From Candidatus Eiseniibacteriota bacterium (GTDB taxonomy: Bacteria > Orphanbacterota > Orphanbacteria > Orphanbacterales > Orphanbacteraceae), in assembly GCA_029262235.1 (NCBI GenBank), contig JAJCZU010000004.1, positions 496,001 through 560,000 of the forward strand: DNA of 64,000 nucleotides. The letters run 5' to 3'. The translations under genes were made by a program, and so were the position numbers. This document shows, in pieces, positions 17,202 to 26,000 of this stretch. Position 1 is the first letter of the stretch. Each line of letters starts with the position of its first letter. The notes beneath the pieces are model-generated. The model was not told the DNA's origin. It saw only the letters and a program-made list of their open reading frames with translations, and did not search any database.

Positions 17202-18368
17202 TCAGGGGCCGGCCGAAAACGCGTCGGCCCCTTTCAGCAACTCACCATCAAAGTCGAAGAGTCCGACATTTTCCCAGGGCGATCCGAATGCCTCGCTCGG
17301 CAGCCAGGCCGGCTCCCAGTAAAACCATCCCGCGACGGCGTTGCCCGGCACGGCCGTCATGATGTTCACGAGGTCGCGCAGGTACTCGAACTGGCGGTCC
17401 GGGGTCGCGTCGTAACACGTGTGAATCTGGTTCGGATCGCCCACCGGGTTGAACGTGTTGTCCGCCCAGCCCAGCGTCCATGGATACGCCGTCTCCGCGA
17501 TCACGATCTTCTTTCCGTAGCGCGTTGCCAGATCAATCACGTTGTCGCGAAAGTCGACGAGCGTTCCGTGCCACCACGGATAGTACGAGAGTCCGAGATA
17601 GTCGAACGTCACGCCTTCCGCGATCAGGTGATCGAAGAACCAGCGCGCGCCTCCGTTGTCGCCGCCCCGGTCGATGTGAATCATGATCGCGACCGAATCC
17701 CCGGTACCAAGCGCATCATCGATGCCGAGCGCGTCATCGATGCCGAGACGGGCCGACTCGATCAGCTGCGCGAGCTGCGTCCATTGTGCCGGCGTGTCGA
17801 ATGCGCCGCCGACTCGCCCGTCGTCCCAGAGCATCCCGGGCGTGATCTCGTTGCCGATCTGCACAATGTCGGGGATTGTCCCCTGCGCTTTCATCGCAAG
17901 CAGAACGTCGCGCGTGTACGCGCGCACGCTGTCGCGCAGCGCCGTGAAACCGAGCGCCGCCCACACCGCCGGCTTCGTCTGCTTGCCGGGGTCCGCCCAG
18001 TCGTCCGAGTAGTGCAGGTCGAGCAGAATCGCGAGCCCGAGGCTTTCCGCGCGCGCGGCCATCGCGAGAGTATGCGCGAGATCGCCGTGTCCGTAACCAG
18101 CGTCAGGCGTATGCCAGAGTCGCAGGCGCACCGCGTTCATGCCGCGCGCCTGCAGCATCGCTATCGCGTCGCCCGGCACGCCCGAGTCCGTGAACACGCC
18201 GCCCGCCGTTTCCACCGCCGGCAGCGACGACAGATCGCCACCGCGAAGGAACGGGAGTGTCGTCGCAACATCATCCCCGCCGGCGAACGCGACCTCGCCG
18301 AGAGTAATCAGCAACGTGGCACCGCTCATGGCAAGCGCAAATAGACGTATGCTATTCTTAATTCTCAT
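17202..18368 (-). CDS. Endo-beta-1,4-galactanase, GH53
   Basis: The protein has 388 residues with a signal peptide (about 8-29, ending AFA). Family GH53 hydrolyses beta-1,4-galactan side chains of pectin outside the cell. Visible hallmarks are MNAVRLRLWHTP, LLDLHYSDDWADPGKQ, the acid/base Glu174 in VQIGNEITPG and the nucleophile Glu292 in IVIAETAYPW. Length and order fit the family. ATG 18368 is chosen; AGGAGA abuts it, which is too close for an ideal ribosome-binding site. A TACAAT box six bases upstream instead suggests a leaderless mRNA. An alternative in-frame ATG at 18404 would overlap the divergent gene. An 18-bp duplication encodes a GIDDAL repeat near residue 212. Confidence 0.9.
   Translation of the reverse strand: MRIKNSIRLFALAMSGATLLITLGEVAFAGGDDVATTLPFLRGGDLSSLPAVETAGGVFTDSGVPGDAIAMLQARGMNAVRLRLWHTPDAGYGHGDLAHTLAMAARAESLGLAILLDLHYSDDWADPGKQTKPAVWAALGFTALRDSVRAYTRDVLLAMKAQGTIPDIVQIGNEITPGMLWDDGRVGGAFDTPAQWTQLAQLIESARLGIDDALGIDDALGTGDSVAIMIHIDRGGDNGGARWFFDHLIAEGVTFDYLGLSYYPWWHGTLVDFRDNVIDLATRYGKKIVIAETAYPWTLGWADNTFNPVGDPNQIHTCYDATPDRQFEYLRDLVNIMTAVPGNAVAGWFYWEPAWLPSEAFGSPWENVGLFDFDGELLKGADAFSAGP
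17707..17742 (-). repeat. 18-bp in-frame tandem repeat, 2 units
   Basis: Two 18-bp units differing by two bases encode the GIDDALGIDDAL stretch of the GH53 enzyme, in a surface loop after the acid/base residue. Confidence 0.65.
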
Positions 18369-18393
18369 TCTCCTATTGTAGAGGATTCCGCAT

Positions 18394-19485
18394 TTGGATC
18401 GCATGAAGCTTCTCGTACTGGACGATTACGAAGGGGAGATCGCCGGCTCGCCGTCGATGAGTGTGCTGCGCGGGATTGCAGACGTCACGATCCTGAATCG
18501 GCCGCTCGGCGCCGAGGATCGCTCGCTTCTCGAAGCCTGCCATGTTCTTCTCGCGCTTCGTGAGCGAACGAAACTGGACGAACGTTTCTTCGAGCGCTGT
18601 CCGAATCTCGAGCTCGTTCTGCAAACGGGCGGGCACGCCTACCACCTGGACGAGGCCTCCGCCACGAAACGGGGCATTGTCGTCGCATTCGGCCGTGGCG
18701 TGACGACGCCCATGATTGTCGTTCCCGAGCTCGTCTTTGCGCTGCTGCTCGGACTCGTCCGGCAGATTTACCCGCTCGCCACCGCGATGAAGGCCGGCGG
18801 CTGGCCCGAGACGATCGGCCGCTCTTCCGATTCCATCGGCTCTCCCGATTCCATCGGACCTTCCGATTCCATCGGCTCTTCCGATTCCATCGGACGATCG
18901 TTGCACGGTCAGGTCATCGGACTGCTGGGATACGGTCGCCACGGCCGCCCGGTGGCGAGACTGGCCGAAGCGTTCGGTATGAAAGTCATCGCGTGGGACC
19001 GTGACGAGTCGGCGCCGCCACCAGACGAGTTCGGCGTCGAGCGACTGCCGCTGAGCGCTCTGCTCGCCGCGTCCGACGTGCTCTCGATTCACCTTCGTCT
19101 GTCGGATGAGTCCCGCGGCCTTTTGAACGCGAATCGATTTGCGCAGATGAAAGACGGTGCCCTGCTGATCAATACGTCACGCGGGGCGATCGTCGATGAG
19201 TCGGCGCTCGTGGACGCCCTTCGCACGGGAAAACTTTCCGGGGCGGGGCTGGATGTTTTCGCGGCCGAGCCGCTCGCTTCGGATCATCCGCTGCGGTCAC
19301 TGCCGAACGTGCTTCTGACGCCGCACGTCGGATGGAAAGTGCGCTCCGTCTTTCACGAGTTCGCGCAGATCGCGGCTGCCCAGCTCGAGGCCTGGCTCGC
19401 GAAGGATCTCGCGGCCGCGGACATCCTGAACCCCGACGCGCTTCTGGTTGATCGTGCCCGCAGGGGCGGTGTCCGGCTGCCGTAA
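18394..19485 (+). CDS. D-2-hydroxyacid dehydrogenase family protein
   Basis: The protein has 363 residues and an NAD-dependent D-isomer-specific dehydrogenase pattern. The catalytic-domain start is MKLLVLDDYEGEIAG. The Rossmann motif is IGLLGYGRHGRPVA (GxGxxG) at about 171. Next come LINTSRGAIVDESALVDALRTG and DVFAAEP (Glu). TPHVGW with the catalytic His follows near 310. It is close to phosphoglycerate-dehydrogenase-like members; the exact substrate is unknown. TTG at 18394 is preferred since GAGGA lies eight bases upstream; ATG 18403 is the alternative. Only 25 bp separate it from the divergent GH53 start. A four-fold hexapeptide repeat (SSDSIG type, about 144-167) is inserted just before the NAD domain, where family members have a short hinge. 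Confidence 0.88.
   Translation: MDRMKLLVLDDYEGEIAGSPSMSVLRGIADVTILNRPLGAEDRSLLEACHVLLALRERTKLDERFFERCPNLELVLQTGGHAYHLDEASATKRGIVVAFGRGVTTPMIVVPELVFALLLGLVRQIYPLATAMKAGGWPETIGRSSDSIGSPDSIGPSDSIGSSDSIGRSLHGQVIGLLGYGRHGRPVARLAEAFGMKVIAWDRDESAPPPDEFGVERLPLSALLAASDVLSIHLRLSDESRGLLNANRFAQMKDGALLINTSRGAIVDESALVDALRTGKLSGAGLDVFAAEPLASDHPLRSLPNVLLTPHVGWKVRSVFHEFAQIAAAQLEAWLAKDLAAADILNPDALLVDRARRGGVRLP
18822..18893 (+). repeat. 18-bp in-frame tandem repeat, 4 units
   Basis: Four 18-bp units share the core CCGATTCCATCGG. Units 1 and 4 are identical. They encode four copies of a Ser-Asp-Ser-Ile-Gly hexapeptide in the hinge of the dehydrogenase. Confidence 0.9.
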
Positions 19486-19500
19486 CCGCTCAGGGTCGTG

Positions 19501-19509
19501 TGGTATAAT
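19501..19509 (+). promoter_or_regulatory. Extended -10 promoter (TGGTATAAT)
   Basis: TGG-TATAAT is a perfect extended -10, 32 bp before the start at 19542. No clear -35 is present, which is usual for extended -10 promoters. It drives the small secreted-protein pair. Confidence 0.6.
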
Positions 19510-19541
19510 GAGTCATAGGCTCATTGCAGGAGTTTCTGACA

Positions 19542-20102
19542 ATGAAAACTTTCTTCCCACTGCTGATGCTGCTGCTCGGCGTATTCCCCGAACAAGCCTC
19601 TGCTCATGACTACTTCGTCACCGCGGATGTGGATCGCCAGATTGACGGGATCGACGACACTCTCTACGTGGAGCCCGGCGACACGATCGAAGTGGCCGTC
19701 TGGTTCACGTCTGAGTACACGGGACCGGTTATCGCTGCGAACCCTGTCTTGTGTCACTCCGATCCCGGGATTGTTCTCGCCGGGTACGTCGATTCGATCG
19801 GGCCACCTTGGAGCATTGAGCCGCCGGTTCCGCTCAGCGACAGTTGCCACGTTTTCCAGGCCGTCGATTTCACGTTCGCAAGTCCCGTTGCCTGTCCGTT
19901 TCTTCATGGGGTAGCGCGGTACTCGGTCTCGCCTGGTTTCGTGGGTGGGTTTGTGCTCGCCAACGGCTCGTATTCAGGAGTGTTCGACACTTCATTCGAT
20001 GATTCCTTCGTCTTTTCCCTCGCCGGCGTCGTCCTGCTACCGGCGACAAAGACCGCAACGCAATCGAGCTCCTGGTCCGGCATCAAGACGTTGTTTCGAT
20101 GA
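19542..20102 (+). CDS. Small secreted protein with C-terminal WxxIKTLFR motif
   Basis: The protein has 186 residues. The start at 19542 has GCAGGAG about nine bases upstream and gives a signal peptide (PLLMLLLGVFPEQASA). The mature part is an all-beta-looking domain with the segments IDDTLYVEPGDTIEVAVW and GYVDSIGPPWSIEPP and a CPFLHGVARY motif. It ends in SSSWSGIKTLFR. The same ending and most internal blocks recur in the next gene, which is frameshifted. I do not recognise a named family. The tryptophan-lysine-arginine ending looks like a short sorting or anchoring tag, by inference. It is the first gene of a two-gene unit. Confidence 0.75.
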   Translation: MKTFFPLLMLLLGVFPEQASAHDYFVTADVDRQIDGIDDTLYVEPGDTIEVAVWFTSEYTGPVIAANPVLCHSDPGIVLAGYVDSIGPPWSIEPPVPLSDSCHVFQAVDFTFASPVACPFLHGVARYSVSPGFVGGFVLANGSYSGVFDTSFDDSFVFSLAGVVLLPATKTATQSSSWSGIKTLFR

Positions 20103-20133
20103 GAGATCGCTCCGTGAACGCGGAGGGGATGCT

Positions 20134-20686
20134 GTGAAACATGCCATGCTCTTTGCGATCGTTGCGATGTTTCTGTTCGTGGGGACAGGAAGGGCCGGAT
20201 ACTACTACCTGCATCTCGACGTGGATGGCGTCCTGGACGGCTCGGACGACACGCTTTACGTGGCCCCCGGAGATACAATTGAAATCGTGACCTGGATCAC
20301 GTCGAACAACTGCGGCTTCTTTAATCAGTGTTGGCTACACACTCTATCACTCGATTCCCGACTTGATGTTCGTTGATTATGCCGACTCGATCGGAGGGTT
20401 ATGGACGATCGAGCCGCCGCAGCCATCTGGGGAAAACGGTACCGTGTTTCAGGCGACGGACTATACGTTCAGCGACAACCGCGTCTGTCCTTTTCCATGC
20501 GGTGTCGCGCGGTACCGGATTGCGGAGCAGTTCGTCGGAGGAGCTGTTTACGGAGGGCCGGGTTTAGTCATCGATGACACGTTTGACGATGACCTGATCG
20601 AACCCGTGTCACGCGTGGTCCTCCAGTCTGCAATGACGGCGACGAACTCCACTTCATGGACGCGGCTGAAGACGCTGTTCCGTTAA
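20134..20686 (+). pseudogene. Frameshifted paralogue of the small secreted protein
   Basis: GTG 20134 with GGAGGGG upstream opens a signal peptide and 80 residues that parallel the upstream gene (SDDTLYVAPGDTIEIVTW) before a stop at 20374-20376. The remaining homology (DSIGGLWTIEPPQP, CPFPCGVARYRI, final STSWTRLKTLFR) continues in another frame to 20686. Removing one base around 20329-20331 joins the frames. The joined protein then aligns with its paralogue without gaps across the junction (16 residues between TS and the shared HS). It is a pseudogene, a sequencing error or a programmed shift. The rest of the reading frame is intact, which argues that the shift is recent or artefactual. Confidence 0.8.
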
Positions 20687-20784
20687 TCAGCGTCGTCCAA
20701 GCCGTCTGCCCCGCTGCGCCCCTGCTCGCGCGACAGACGCAAAACGCGCACACACCTTCGTTTGAGCCAATCGCCCGGCTCCGA

Positions 20785-20810
20785 TACAATGATCCCGATC
20801 AGGAGGGATC
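20785..20810 (+). promoter_or_regulatory. -10 box and RBS-occluding hairpin for the debranching enzyme
   Basis: TACAAT lies at 20785-20790. Directly after it, GATCCC (20791-20796) can pair with GGGATC (20805-20810). The AGGAGGG ribosome-binding site then falls in the loop and 3' arm of a 6-bp stem that touches ATG 20811. Confidence 0.45.
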
Positions 20811-22898
20811 ATGAAACGACGCAGCACCCCGAAACGCCGCCGGACGATTCCGTATCGGCGCATCGCTTTCGCCGCCCCCGCGATTCTGGCGGGGGCATTC
20901 CACGCTTCTTCGCCGGCACACGCCACTCCCGTCTCCGCAGACGACCCGCTCACGATCACGGTGACCGGCCCGAGCCGCGAAGTCATCATGAGCAACAAGG
21001 AGGCGACGCATTTCGCGACGGACACGCATGGCCGCGACCAGCGGAGCTACGCCGGGCTCTATACGGCGATGCACGAGTCGCTGAACGATTACGTGATTAC
21101 GATCGACGGGGCGGTTCTGGAACCGTCGGCCGCGCAATCGGTCGACGTGCTGCCGTGGTCGATGACGCGGAACTACGCGAACGGCGTGCGCGAGGAGGTC
21201 GCGCTTCTCGATCGTGAACCGGTTCTGACGCTACGCATTCATGCCGGTGCTGCGAAGCCGAAGCAGTGGACGCTCGCGCCGCGCGTCGATCATCGCTGGA
21301 TCTGGGAAACACCGTTCGCGCAGTTCGAAGACGAGATCGTCGAGGGCGCGTTCTGCATACGCCGCACGGGATGGGCGCCGCCGCCGAATGTGCCGGGGTG
21401 GCTTGCCGTCAAGGCGTCGGCGCCGGCGGCATGGACGGCGACGGGCGTGCGGAGGTCCGCGACGCACCCGCGCGACGCGGCGCGGAATGCGATGGCGAAA
21501 ACGAACCCGTACGAGCCGGGCGTGTTCACGGGCGCATGGCCGGCAGGCGCGGAGTATGTCGATATCGTGTTCGCGCTCGGAGCCGATGCGCGCGCAGCAG
21601 GCGCGCTGGCCACGCGCACACTGGCCGATCGCGACGCGAAGCTCGACGCGCGCCGTACGCGCATTCGTGAAACCATCGCGACAAACGCGCTCAAGATCGA
21701 AGACGCGCGCCTCGCGAAAGCGTACGACTGGGCGCGCGCAAGCATGGACGTGCTCGTCATGAACGTCCGCGGCCCCGGCATCTACGCGGGCTTTCACTGG
21801 TTCCCGAACTACTGGGGGCGCGACACGTTCATCTGCGTGCCGGGTGCGCTGCTCGTGACGGGCCAGTGGGACGAAGCACGCGCGATCCTGCGTTCGTTCC
21901 TGCAGTTCCAGCTGCTCGATCGCGGCAGCCCGCGCATGGGACGGCTCCCGAACATCGTGAACCCCGGAGAGCTGCAGTACGCGGGTGTCGACGGCACGTG
22001 GTGGTACGTACGCGCCGCCTACAAATACTGCAAGGCGCGCCGCGACGCGGGCGACGCGGATCTCGACTTCGAGCGCGAACTGCGGCCTGCGCTCGCGTTC
22101 ATGATCAAGGGCGCGGAGAAGATGGCTGTCGACGAACACGGCCTCCTGAAGCACGGCGACGGCGAAACGTGGATGGATGCCGGCGGGGAGGCGAACCCGT
22201 TTTCGCCGCGGGGGAATCGGGCGATCGAAGTGCAGGCGCTCTACTATAACGGGCTTCGCGCCGCGCAGCAGCTCGCGACCTGGCATGATGACCTCGAAGG
22301 CGCGAAAGAGTTCGGCGCGCTCGCTTCGCGTACGGCCGCGGGCATCGATCGCCTCTTCTGGAACGATTCGATGCAGTCGTGGGTCGATCATCTGAACGTC
22401 GACGGTTCGCAGGACATGCAGATTCGTCCGAATACGATTCTGGCGCTTACGGCAGTCGAGCGCGAATGGCCTCCCCTCGTCGACGAGAAGCGCGCCCGTG
22501 CGATCGTCGATCTCGCGTACGGGAAGACTGCGCTCCCGCAGGGTGTCGCTTCGCTCGATCCTGCGGACCCCGCGTTTCATCCGAAGCACCTCGACCTCGC
22601 GAACTACTACTACGACGAGGCGTATCACAACGGCGACGTCTGGCTCTGGCTGAGCGGGCCGATGATCTCCGCGCTCGCACGCACGGGCCGCATGGACGAA
22701 GCGCGCGCGATGCTCGATCCGCTCGTCGACGACCTGCTGGACCACGGCGCGGTGGGGGCGATTCGTGAAATCCGCGATGGCGTGGTCACGGATCAGCAGG
22801 AGGAATTCGGCGGCGCGACGTTCCAGGCGTGGAGCATGGCGGAAATGATTCGCGCGATGCACGAGGACCTCGGCCCCGGTCTCGGCTGGGCGAAATAG
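20811..22898 (+). CDS. Exported glycogen-debranching-type enzyme (GH133-like amylo-alpha-1,6-glucosidase domain)
   Basis: The protein has 695 residues. The basic N-terminus and hydrophobic run (IAFAAPAILAGAFHASSPAHA) indicate export, with many Arg before the hydrophobic core. An N-terminal beta-rich domain of about 230 residues (LYTAMHESLNDYVITIDG) precedes an (alpha/alpha)6 domain with FHWFPNYWGRDTFICVPG, GRLPNIVNPGELQYAGVDGT and GETWMDAGGEANPFSPR. This is the pattern of the GDE C-terminal domain that removes alpha-1,6-linked glucose at branch points. Cytoplasmic relatives lack a signal peptide, so an envelope location is unusual. It precedes the four-CBM GH13 gene on the same strand by 137 bp. 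Confidence 0.85.
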   Translation: MKRRSTPKRRRTIPYRRIAFAAPAILAGAFHASSPAHATPVSADDPLTITVTGPSREVIMSNKEATHFATDTHGRDQRSYAGLYTAMHESLNDYVITIDGAVLEPSAAQSVDVLPWSMTRNYANGVREEVALLDREPVLTLRIHAGAAKPKQWTLAPRVDHRWIWETPFAQFEDEIVEGAFCIRRTGWAPPPNVPGWLAVKASAPAAWTATGVRRSATHPRDAARNAMAKTNPYEPGVFTGAWPAGAEYVDIVFALGADARAAGALATRTLADRDAKLDARRTRIRETIATNALKIEDARLAKAYDWARASMDVLVMNVRGPGIYAGFHWFPNYWGRDTFICVPGALLVTGQWDEARAILRSFLQFQLLDRGSPRMGRLPNIVNPGELQYAGVDGTWWYVRAAYKYCKARRDAGDADLDFERELRPALAFMIKGAEKMAVDEHGLLKHGDGETWMDAGGEANPFSPRGNRAIEVQALYYNGLRAAQQLATWHDDLEGAKEFGALASRTAAGIDRLFWNDSMQSWVDHLNVDGSQDMQIRPNTILALTAVEREWPPLVDEKRARAIVDLAYGKTALPQGVASLDPADPAFHPKHLDLANYYYDEAYHNGDVWLWLSGPMISALARTGRMDEARAMLDPLVDDLLDHGAVGAIREIRDGVVTDQQEEFGGATFQAWSMAEMIRAMHEDLGPGLGWAK

Positions 22899-22973
22899 CC
22901 GGTCTCGGGCGCCGAACAGCACAGCCGGGACTTTCCCGCGGGCTGAAACTGGACGCGGCACTTCCGCGCCCCC

Positions 22974-22979
22974 TATAAT
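22974..22979 (+). promoter_or_regulatory. -10 box (TATAAT) for the multi-CBM GH13 gene
   Basis: A perfect TATAAT lies 56 bp before the GTG start at 23036. TGGACG 18 bp upstream is a weak -35 candidate. Confidence 0.45.
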
Positions 22980-23035
22980 AATGATCGCTTTACTCACTTC
23001 GAATCGTAACGTGAACCGTAGACAGGAATAGAAAC

Positions 23036-26000
23036 GTGACCCTTCGCAACTCTCTCGCTCTCCTTTTTGCCTGCGTCATCTTCGGCCTCACCGCCGGCTC
23101 GGCTTTCGCGGCTGACGTAACCTTTCACTTCAGCGCGCCGGGCGCGTCGACCGTTCACCTGGCCGGCGAATTCAACAGCTGGAATCCCGGCGCTCAGAAG
23201 ATGACCGACACAGGCGGCGGCGCATGGAAGACGACGATCAAACTCCAGCCCGGCGCATACGCGTATAAGTTCGTGGTGAACGGGACCGACTGGAAAGAGG
23301 ATCCGAACGCGGCCGAGTCGACGGACGACGGTTTCGGCGGCAAGAACAGCCTCGTTACGGTCGGCGCCGACAACATGACCGCGGGAACGGGCGGCGCTGC
23401 CCCGGCCGCAACGACGGCTGCCGCAAAGCCGGCAGAGGCGGGGAAGGATGGGAAAACCGCAACGGCAACCGGAGCCGCAACCGCAACGGCAACCGCGACG
23501 CTGACACCGATCATGCAGGGTCATCCCGCGCCGCCCGCGGGGCAGCGGAACGTCGTGTTCCTGTATCAAGGGAAACCGGGCGCGAAGGTCACGCTCGCCG
23601 GTGATTTCAACGGATGGGACCCGGCCGCGCTCCCGATTTCGGAAAGCGCCGTACCCGGCACCTACTTCGCGGCGGTTCCGATGGCGCCGGGGAGTCACCA
23701 GTACAAGTTCGTGATCGACGGCAACACCTGGAAAGAAGATCCGAAGGCGCTCGAGTACGCAGACGACGGGCATGGCGGGAAGAACGGCGTCGTGAATGTC
23801 ACAGCCGGGACGCTCGCGATGATGGCCGGCGACTACGGCGGCGGGGCTGCACCTGCGATGTCCTCGAAAGACGTGACTCCCCCGGGCACGGTCACGAACC
23901 TCGCCGCGCCGTCGGTGGCGACCCCCGTCGCGAAACCGGCGGCCGCGCCCGCAGTCGGCGATGTGCCGGAGGCGCCCGCCGGCCAGCGCAACGTTCTCTT
24001 CGTGTTTGCGGGGAGCGCCGGCGCGGCTGTGACAGTTGCCGGCGAGTTCAACGGCTGGGATCCGGGCGGACAGGCCGTGCCGGAAACGGAAGTCGCGGGC
24101 GTTTATCAGGTCGTGATGCCGCTCGCGCCGGGCAAGTTTTCGTACAAGTTCGTGGTGAACGGAAACGACTGGAAGGAAGACACGAACGCGCTCGAGTTCG
24201 TCGACGACGGCTTCGGCGGCAAGAACAGCGTCGTGAACGTCTCGCTGGGCGACGGCGTGCTCTCCGCCGGTGATTACAGCAACCTCGGCGCCCCGGCCGC
24301 GTCCGCTGCGGCGAAGCCGGTCGCCAAGCCGCTTGGTGAAGCCGTGACAGGGAGCCGGAGCGTCACGTTCTCGTACCAGCCGCTCATTTCGGGCGTGAAC
24401 GAAGTCATGCTCGCGGGCACGTTCAACGACTGGAACGTGGGCGCCACGCCGATGACGGATCCCGACGGAAACGGCACGTTCGAAGCGACGCTGCTCCTCG
24501 CCGCCGGCGACTACCAGTACAAGTTCGTCGTGGACGGCAACTGGATCACGGACGAAAACGCGGACGATTTTCTGGACGACGGCTTCGGCGGCAAGAACGG
24601 CATTCTGCATGTCGACTCACGCTACGACGCGATCGACGTCGAAGTCGGTGACGGCGACATCTTCCTCGAAGGCGTCGACATCCTGCTCGACTACAGCACG
24701 ATCAACGAGCACGCCGACGGCGAGTTTATCGTGCAGGCGGCCGCGTATCGCGGCGATGTCGAAGGCGTCACGCTTCACTGGAAACCCGAGGGGGGCGCGG
24801 CGCTCTCCATCCCGATGCGCGCGGCCGAAAAGGGCCCGGTGCATACGACGTATCGCGCCGACATGAAAGCCGCGCCGGGAACGCCCGTCCGATTCACGTT
24901 CGAGTACATCGACGGCGACGAACGCCAGTTCGCCACTGCGTCCGGCACATTCGCGGACGCGCTTCCGCCCGAGTCCGAGTGGCTGCGTTACACGCGCGAA
25001 GCGCTGCCGATTTTCCGCATTCCGACCTGGGCGCAGACCGGCATCTACTATCAGATTTTCCCCGAGCGTTACGCGAACGGCGACAAGTCGAACGACCAGG
25101 ACTTCACCGAACCGTACTATGACGGCAAGAAGTCGCTCCCGGCTTCGGGGAAGACGAACGGCGAGTACTTTCATCTCGTCGAAGACTGGAACGATGTCGC
25201 GGGCCTTCAGAAGAGCCCGTACCGGACCGACGGCAAGCCCGACTACTACAGCTTCTACGGCGGCGACATCGCGGGACTCACGGAGAAGATCCCGTATATG
25301 GCCGACCTCGGTATCACGATCATCTACTTCAACCCGATCACGGAAGGGCGCAGCAACCATCGCTACGATCCGTGCGACTACGTGAAGCTCGACCCGCATC
25401 TCGGCACCGAAGACGAGTTCAAGGCGTTCAGCGCCGCGTGCCTCGAGAACGGCATCCGCATCATCGTCGACATGGCGTACAACCACACGGGCGACTGCCA
25501 TTTCGCGTTCCAGGACGTCATCGCGCGCTGGAAGGATAGCCCGTACTACGACTGGTACGAATGGAAGAAGCGCCCGCCGTCCTATCCGCTGCCGGCCGGT
25601 GAAGAGTCGATCGACTACTACGACTGCTGGTGGGGATTCGGGCTGCACCCGAACCTGAACTTCGATCTCTCGCGCGCGAACGCGCAGGAGAACGGCATCA
25701 CGAATATCGAAGACGCGGACCCGAACTGGGAGGTCGTGAACTACCTGCTCTCGAGCGTCGACTACTGGCTCGGCGACATGGGCGTTTCCGGATTCCGGCT
25801 CGACGTGCCGAACGAAGTGCCGTTCTGGTTCTGGGATCTCTTTCGGGAGCGCTGCCGCGCCGCGCGCGAAGAGCACATCCTGATCGGCGAGATCTGGGGT
25901 GACGCGGGACAGTGGATCAATCCGAACGTCTTCGACGCCGTCATGAACTACCGGTATTTCAAGGACCCGGTCGTCAAATGGATCGGGCAGGGGCAGGGGA

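Noticed and set aside
17206-17233. GC-rich hairpin GGGGCCG/CGGCCCC as a terminator
   Set aside because: It lies in the last codons of the GH53 gene and has only three T after it. It could act on the plus strand but is not convincing.
18822-18893. CRISPR-like spaced repeats
   Set aside because: The 18-bp units are adjacent with no spacers and encode an in-frame peptide repeat.
21231-22997. Long minus-strand open frame opposite the debranching enzyme
   Set aside because: It is Arg/Val/His-rich with no domain pattern. It is the expected antisense shadow of a high-GC gene whose sense strand has clear GDE motifs.
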